From the NCBI GenBank assembly GCA_023374025.1, contig SIJG01000039.1:1250825-1314824 (forward strand): a stretch of DNA of 64,000 nt, given 5' to 3'. Below are positions 57,101 through 64,000 of the stretch, in pieces. This DNA comes from Heterodera schachtii (Eukaryota; Nematoda; Chromadorea; Rhabditida; Heteroderidae). The notes below the pieces were generated by a model, which made no database searches, had not been told where the DNA came from, and saw only the letters and a list, made by a program, of their open reading frames with translations. How positions within the stretch are numbered: the stretch's first letter is position 1; each line of letters begins with the position of its first letter. A program made the position numbers and the translations under genes.

Positions 57101-60100
57101 AACTCCCGACCAATTTTCCACCTTTGACATTCGTTGACGACGATGCCCCGGAGGACGACTTGGAGGAGCGGGAGGTCACCTTTTTTGGGATGCGATGAAT
57201 GGGCGGAAGTGAAGTGAATGCGTTTGCGGACGAGTTCAGTTCACCGACGACGGGGGGAGCACGGCCCGGACGGACAATGTTCTTTTTAGGGTGAATTCGA
57301 AAATGTAAGTAAAAAAGAGACTGTATCTGTACGGATACTGTAGAAAAATTTTTTTCCCCACAATTTTGCATTTGCGTTTTAGGGAAACTAAGTTCTCACA
57401 AGCCCAAAATCAGACCCAAAAATGGGATTAAGAAGATATGCAGGGGCAAAATAGAAGAAGTGAAATAGCTAAAAAATGGTCTAACGGAGCTTTCTGATCA
57501 AAATTAGGCTGATTGATCACGAACCATTAAATAAACAGCGCCAAATCCGGTAAAAATCAAAAGGAACAGAACACATTAACGCTGAGGATTTTGATCTTGA
57601 CGGATCGGAAATTGATTAAAATTTATTTTCCGTTTGCTAAGTAATTTGGTCAGCTGGACAGAGCCAAGCTTTTGCGCTTATCTTCTTCAACTGGCTTCTA
57701 AGTGCCATAACTTAACATACAGAATGTGGAGAAATGCCGTTGAGCGTCAGCTGCTCGTGGCGGGGCACGGCAATGGCACGCATATCCTTCAGCTGAAGCA
57801 GCCTGAAATTGGAGGGGAAGCAAAATGTTAAATAAATTTAACCCAATTGTGATCGAAAAACTCACTGATCGATGCTCAGAACTCGGTCGCCGTCAAATGA
57901 GTACAGACGGAAAATGGCCGCTTGCAGGCCATGGCTGACCTCCTCAAGCAGTTGGTCAAGCTGTCCCCTCCGGGTTGGGTTGATCAGTGCCCGGTAGACC
58001 CGGTGGGGATGACCGTTGAGCACGAAAAACACCTGTTTTCGTTGAGATGGATATGTCAGTTTTGAGGGTCTCTCATCAGACTGAGTTCAAAATGGGATTT
58101 TTTTCGAGAAACGGGCTTAAATTTTGAATTTTTACATGCATTTAAATTTTCAATTCAAAATATAAAAGGGATTGAATTTACCAATTTAACACCAAAAAAT
58201 TCTTTTGGCCATATGAGTGAAATCTGGCCCTTGACTTGCGAAATTTTAAAAAATTCGGGTATTTATGTATGATTTTAGATTTTGAAACCTTTGAAACCTG
58301 ATCGTTTAATTCGCAAAATTTAATTAAAAAATTATCGCGTCTATAATTCTTAAATTTTGAAATTCACTTATATCCATATAAATTTCATTGGTTTGTCCCA
58401 ATTATGAAAGAGCTTTGATGGCTTAATTAATTATCGATATGGTTTTCAAAATTTCGAAATTTTGAAAGTTCGTTGCCTAAAAAGTTATGAAAAGGTGCGG
58501 ATTTTCGCTCTGCTGATCATGATATTATTAAATGACATGATCACCTGTTTGAAGGTGACAGGCATAAACGAGCCCAACTTTTGCTGTGCCTGCTTGGTAC
58601 CACTGGTGTGTACCGTATCCATGGTTTGCGTTGTTGTGGTTGTACGGTAATGATTATTGCTCTCTTTTGGATCAGAATGATAAGCTGCTGAGGTTGTTGC
58701 CTAACAAGAAAACATACACTTAAAGAATAATTTTTTAAATTTTAAAAAATTGTAGTCAACGAAATCTCTTCGACTTTATCCAATAATTTGTGAAATTTCC
58801 CGATCACTAGTGATCGGGATCGAGATTATCGTTATATCAATCCTACTTTTTATATTACACACTGTACCTTTAACAAAGATTATAAAAATTTGACATTCAT
58901 CGAAAACCAACAAATTTGAAGTTTTGAAACGAAAATTTAAATGCCTATTTTATTTGTGCCGGAAAGTCTTTGCCCTAATTAACGGACTCAAATTGGCGTT
59001 AGCACCTCATTTTCCCCGTTTTGTTGGTGTTGCTGATCAATTTGTAACAGTTGAATGGACGACTGACTCGCGCCCGCCGGCGACTGTTGCGGCTGGAAGT
59101 TCCAGCGTCGCTGCGCCTCCTCCCGGCGTCGCTTCCGACGCTCCATCGCTTCCAGGTCAACGCCGCGCACCGTGTCGCGTGCCGGATGCCACAACATATT
59201 TGCCGTGCGGCTTCAAGTCTTCGAGAGAAGAGACCTGTTGGGCAGTGTATTGTTAGGGCCGTTTGATGCGCGAGAGTCTCGGTCTCGATTCTCTAATGGA
59301 TTTCTTAAGGAATTTTTTGTTTGTTATCTCAGCCCCTAATCTCGAGACCTAAAGCTCGGATCTCAAATCTTGGAAATTTAGACTCTAAGGTTATATATGT
59401 AATCTATACATAAATCCTGATTATGAGTCGGGATTGAGCAGCGGGAGCGGATTGGTTCGTCGCAATCCGGGCAAAATCTCAGAAAAAAAGGGGAAAATTT
59501 TCGGTGACAGCGGCCCAAATTATAAAGCCAAAATAATCATATGTATGGCTTAACAGTTTTTTTTTCATTAAGTGATCATTTTGAAAATACTTAAATAATA
59601 CAGTACCTGCGTTTTGCCGTAGGGCGTGTGCAGTCGTCGAACCCCAAACGGCAGTGGAATGGACTCGTTGAGCTGATCCAACAGTGCGTCCATTGTGCGG
59701 AAACGGGCCTTGGAGACGGGCACACGAACACCCTAATTAGAAGGAAATCTCTATTAGCGCGCTTTTCAAGAAAAGAATATATGTCTTGAGTTCCGGACTC
59801 AAATGGTTGGAAATTTGGTCAGAAGAATTTGTTAGAGATTTATCACCACCGAATTTCTGGCACAGCTTGACACCCAGGATTCCGGAATTATGATTCTGAC
59901 AACGGCATTTTGACGCCGTAGAATTCATATATGAAAAACGGCATTTTGGCAATTGGTTTTGACTTTGCCGTTGGCTCCATCACATTTTAATTTATGCCTT
60001 TGAGATGATCAATCCGATTTGCTAGGCTTAGTCTCACTTGTTGCTGATCAAACTGATCACTCAACAAATGCACACGCGGCATTATTCGAAACGGGGCACT

Positions 60101-61104
60101 GGCACGGCGGGCACTCATGCGCAGAAGACTGACAGGGCGGTTGTGTTGGTGATGAAGCCGATCCCAAAAATCGTCCTCATTTTGCCCAGTTCGGGTCGTT
60201 TGGGGCAATGAGGCCATTTTTGGGGGACAAGCACAGATGGAACAGTTAAAAATTCATTTTAAAGGGTATCTTAAGAATCTTTCTTGACTCGAATTCTCAA
60301 GAGTCTCGATTTAAACTTTTTAAATTTGTAAATAATTTTCTTTTCAATTTGATTTAAAAAATTCTGTTTTTCACCCAATGACACCGAAAGCTGTCACTAA
60401 CCTCTGGCCTTAATTTTTAATTATTATCTTCAGCATAGCAATTTTCAAAAAATTTCCCAATGGAAGAGAGTCCATCTTTTGCTTTGATGCGAGGGTAAAA
60501 TTATTATTTTTTTTTGAAATTCTTGAAAGCCAAACAAAAATTGAACCCGATTTTCTCAAAAATTTGTTCGGATTTTGGCTCAGATTTCAATCCTACAGCA
60601 ATTGTCTTCACACGGGCTCAACAGTTAATGCCATGGGTAGTGCACGGACTCGGGATTGCCTTTAATTGTTCTCGATTCTCAATTCTCGAGAATATTGTCG
60701 AGCAGCGTTATAATTAATCAACATTTTTTTTGGGAAATAGGAAACAAAAAAAAAATTGATAAAATGGCACAAATGGCAAAAATAAGCAGCAGCGGCAGCT
60801 GGCATATGCCAACCGGGGAATCGTGGGCTATTTAAATGAGTCTCTTTCATTAGCGTCCCGTTATTCATTATTCAACTGCCGCCCCCCCCCCCGTCCGGTG
60901 CCGCGCAGAGTTTCCGTTGTTGGCACAACGACAAAAAAAATAAATGAACCACCACTGGCAGGTAAATTTGCGCAGCGCGGGAGAGTGTGCTATGGCAGGT
61001 GTGTGGACAGAGACGCTCGTGACCGAGCTCATTTGAAATTAGCGCTAATTGTTTTGGCATTTTGCCGACCCAGTGGCGCTCCTAACTATCTTTGTATGTA
61101 CTCT

Positions 61105-61156
<52 letters not shown>

Positions 61157-63076
61157 CTCTTTCTCAATCATATTAAATAAGATTTGCGTACAAATAATAA
61201 TTGTGAATATAAAGCTGTGGGGAAGCTTTTGAGGGAAAAACTATGGGGCGGGCCGGATTGGATTTGAACCGGCGTCTCTGGCTTTCCGGACCAGTGTTCT
61301 ACCAGCTGAACTACCTATACTGTATTCTCTAAATTGTTCGATTAAAAGGACCAATTATCGTTCAATTGCTCCATTAATATTCCTCTCGGGGAAGCTTCTT
61401 CTCTATCTCAATAGCATAAAGTGCGCTGTTCGAAAGTCGCCGGTCTTGTGTTTGATTTCGAGAAAAGTTTCTGACTTTTTTTTGGGATGTCACTCTCGAG
61501 TAGCGAATCGACAAAAATCTCTATCGGGGTCTCGTTCTCGAATCTCAGGGCCCCGGTTAAGTCTCGATTCGAGTATTATTTTATTACCATTTTATAAATT
61601 TTTTAACATATTTTTCACTCGCTCACCGTAAAAAATTCGTCTCCGTCCCGGTAGAAGAAAATCGTCTTGGCCCGAAAGTTATTATCCGCGGCAGCCAGCG
61701 AGCGGGACGGCACTTCCTTTTGGCTTCGGGAACGAGCGAGAATTATCTATTAAGGGTAATTAGATAAGTAATTAAAAATAAATTGCATATCATTTTTAAA
61801 GGTTCGTAATTATTTTCTAAGTCAACCAATTTTTTTAGTCTTTTTTAACTCTGCTAATTATTCTGTCACTCTCAGTTAATTACCCAATTCATTAGTTTAA
61901 TCATCACACAATTTATCACAGCCCCATTAGTCACTGCACTAATCTCCAATTATTGACCTTTGATTTGCACACTTTGCCAGCCGCTGGCGAAGTAACCGGC
62001 ACGTTTGGAAGAGGGCGATTTGCTGCAGCAGGAAATGGGAACAGATTGGGCAGGAGAGAACCTAAAAATGAATAAAATACATTTTAATAAGCACAGTATT
62101 AATGATCAGAAAACACCATAGATGGCTTTAATTGTCCAACACAACTACCGTACCCTTGTTGACCCGCCCATTTTTACATACAGTACCCTCTAGTGAATGG
62201 CGCACAATTTGGCTGCGTCTACGCTTCTGCTGTTGTCGCGTTTTCTGTGCTGTTTTTGAGCGATTAATATTACTAATGTCGTCCTCCAACAATGGCAGTG
62301 ACGGCGTCGTTGAATGAAGTGTGTTTTCTGCAAATTCAAGAGTAATTTTACAAAGAATTTTTTTGTTTTCATTATTTTTTAGCAAAAAACGAGAGCCGAG
62401 ACCGAGAAAAAGAAATGAGTGAGCCTAGGAGTGTCTATTGCTAACAAAATCGTAAAATTTAAAAATCTTTGCGGAACAGATTGGCACTTCGTACCCATTT
62501 TTTTTTCAATTTTTTCGTTAAAAATCCGGGTAACAGTACAGATGTTATTCTAACATCCATTTCTACTTATTTGAACCCACGACCCTGATTCGAACCAAAA
62601 CTCGAAAATTCAATTTTTGACAAAATGCATATTATGCATCAAAATCCAGGAATTAAGACGGAGTATACGATTCGGAAAGCAATTTGAACCGGTTCGAGTA
62701 TTAGTTCGAACCCGGGTCAGGGGTTCGAAATAGGTGAAGTGGATGTCAGAACAGTATTCTCAAGCTCCGAAAACCTGTAAAATAACCTTTAATCCGCAAA
62801 AAATTACAAAAAAAATTTTAGTACCATCCATCCATTCTATTACCAAAAATTCAAGAAGAGAATATGAGATCCGAAACTTTGTGATTCGAAAGAGGATAAG
62901 AGTGATTTGCGCATTAAATCAGATAGAGACGGTGAAAAGAATTCTCGAGAATGAAGCCGAGATTTAATTTATAAATTTGCAATTGTTTCTGATAGCCGAG
63001 TTGTTTACGGACCAGTTTTGGCACTTTCCACCAATTTGGGTTCGGCACCAATTGACGGCACCGCAGAAGGATCCAT
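48115..63076 (-). CDS. doublecortin/PLAT multidomain protein, 34 exons, about 1,640 aa
   Basis: Exons (high to low): 63076-63013, 62327-62187, 62061-61958, 61746-61627, 59732-59607, 59234-59006, 58700-58545, 58032-57866, 57802-57721, 57281-57122, 56857-56741, 56578-56489, 56412-55696, 55527-55332, 55004-54854, 54231-54110, 54035-53900, 53607-53356, 52914-52754, 52689-52588, 52280-52153, 51998-51912, 51737-51520, 51473-51367, 51268-51175, 50813-50728, 50678-50579, 50043-49864, 49411-49324, 49277-49199, 49033-48886, 48846-48775, 48705-48617, 48178-48115. Phases agree except in exons 6, 13 and 21. Domains: DCX1 about 130-215 (KTIFFYRDGD, GVRVPVSKARFRTMDALLDQ); DCX2 about 310-395 (VFFVLNGHPHRVYRALINP); Lys/Glu-rich coil; IQ motif about 750 (IQSAWRGYSTRKEL); PLAT1 from about 875 (TVTVITGNRWAADTEADLYI ... 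FLCNRWFDSGQVDGKLERNV); PLAT2 from about 1045 (WEFVLHGGTTDGRGGTSSQL); PLAT3 from about 1495 (VRIATGPSTDPTNPELIVQL). DCX domains bind microtubules; PLAT domains bind lipid or protein. An axonemal or membrane-microtubule role is inferred. The exon 20/21 intron is GC-AG. Confidence 0.82.
61100..61155. repeat. (CT)n microsatellite
   Basis: About 50 bases of almost pure CT dinucleotides, in an intron of the DCX-PLAT gene (minus strand: GA). Confidence 0.95.
61246..61320 (-). pseudogene. tRNA-like sequence (probable pseudogene)
   Basis: On the minus strand: A-box TAGTTCAGCTGG with a good D-arm (GTTC ... GAAC), an anticodon stem CTGGT/GCCAG around a loop CCGGAAA (anticodon would be GGA, but position 33 is C instead of U), and a B-box GGTTCAAATCC. 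The acceptor ends (GTATAGG and the CGGCCCG region) do not pair and the T-stem is poor. So it is a decayed tRNA or SINE head, sitting inside the long intron between exons 4 and 5 of the DCX-PLAT gene. Confidence 0.5.
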
Positions 63077-64000
63077 TATGAGAGGATGCTGATGCGCGAC
63101 AAGAAGAGATGGACTAAATTGATGAATGAAAAATGAATGACTGTTTGTTATTTAGAAGAAGGGACAAATAAAGCGGGAAATGCCAAAATAATGTTTTTGG
63201 CATTGTCATTTTAGTCTAGGCGGATTATGGGCAGGAAACCCTTTGAATATGGCACAAATTGCCGACGTCGGCACGCGCCGTTTCGGATTGAAGCCGTACC
63301 ATTACCGAATTTAGCAATTTAATTAATTTTCAATGCTTGGCCAATGCCCCGGTGAAAACCTTCACGAAATATGCCAAAAAACAAATTTCACTTGTAAACA
63401 ACGGATTAATTAATGGCAAATTATTAATTTGGGACAAATCATCTCCTCTTGATCATGTTTTGGCATTTTGCTGCTTTTTTTGTGCTGTTTCGTCATTTTG
63501 ACAATTTTTAAAAATATTTTCAGCAAGTTTGAAAAAATTTATTAACAAAAATGCAATAAAAACGTAAAATAGACCCCTAAGAATCGATCCGAAAAATTTC
63601 AGAAAAATACACCCCTAAGAAATGAAAAATTTTATCAAAAATAATTCATCTCCAAATTTATTTTATTTATTTTTTTGACAAGATTTTGATATTTTAAAAT
63701 TATGAATCTCATTACCATTTTTAGCACCTATTTTGGAGGTTTTTTATAATCATGGAGCAAACAAACGTTTTTTTGACGACTTTTTTTCAATTTTTGGTGC
63801 CTTTAATCTCTTAATTTTTATGCTTTTTCCAATTTTTGTGCTGATTTTGCCTTTTTTGTGCTTTTTTCATGCTTATTTTGGAAAAATTTGGTTCTGTTTA
63901 GAGTGCTTAATCGATGATTTTTTGTGCTGAAAACTGAGCACTCTATTCATCAGACTCATATCTGTTTGAAATTCAAAAATAAAAGCATCAGAAGCCGAGT
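63077..64000. other. 5' flank of the DCX-PLAT gene; AT-rich, no further gene
   Basis: The 300 bases upstream of the ATG have a more balanced composition and presumably include the promoter. A CATCAG acceptor-like site lies 14 nt before the ATG. 63540-63620 contains aaaaatacacccctaag words shared with several TEs. ORFs near 63733 are low-complexity. Confidence 0.4.

Overview
This is eukaryotic, AT-rich, repeat-dense DNA, almost certainly from a nematode. The evidence is small introns with TTTCAG-type acceptors, a TTTTTTCAG spliced-leader-like acceptor just upstream of a signal-peptide start (29118-29126, minus strand), one GC-AG intron, and the identity of the conserved genes (a spectraplakin/VAB-10-type protein, and a doublecortin plus PLAT protein). 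A tylenchid plant parasite such as a cyst nematode would fit the GC-AG intron and the small secreted proteins, but that placement is inference.

Layout. 0.46-4.7 kb (+) holds exons of a spectraplakin: a CH2-domain remnant with an in-frame stop, then the spectrin-repeat plakin domain up to the start of its SH3. 6-8.2 kb (-) holds an FtsH/AFG3-like peptidase M41 fragment. 10.1 kb (-) is a tiny signal-peptide ORF. 12-21.9 kb is a TE landfill with at least seven TIR elements, several with exact 8-bp target duplications of the hAT type. 22-23 kb (-) is a nucleoredoxin-like gene. 25.4-26 kb (+) is a broken membrane-protein gene. 27.1-29.1 kb (-) is a complete four-exon secreted cysteine-rich protein gene. 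29.3-32.8 kb is a 3.5-kb minisatellite. 32.8-37.8 kb is a composite duplication: an inverted copy of the spectraplakin exons joined directly to a direct copy of the nucleoredoxin-like locus. 38-47.7 kb is again mainly TEs, with M41 fragments and a MULE transposase remnant. 48.1-63.1 kb (-) is one large gene that I could assemble as 34 exons with matching phases: two doublecortin domains, a charged region, an IQ motif and three PLAT domains, about 1,640 residues. Its reading frame is disturbed in three exons.

The genes form no operon or pathway. The window is best read as one intact-looking host gene (DCX-PLAT), one small secreted-protein gene, and a set of duplicated or decaying gene pieces separated by TEs. 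The most informative structures are the composite duplication, which carries an empty site that dates a hAT insertion; two hAT elements stacked at one 8-bp target; a GC-rich palindrome shared by unrelated elements; and the minisatellite with its 706-bp higher-order period.
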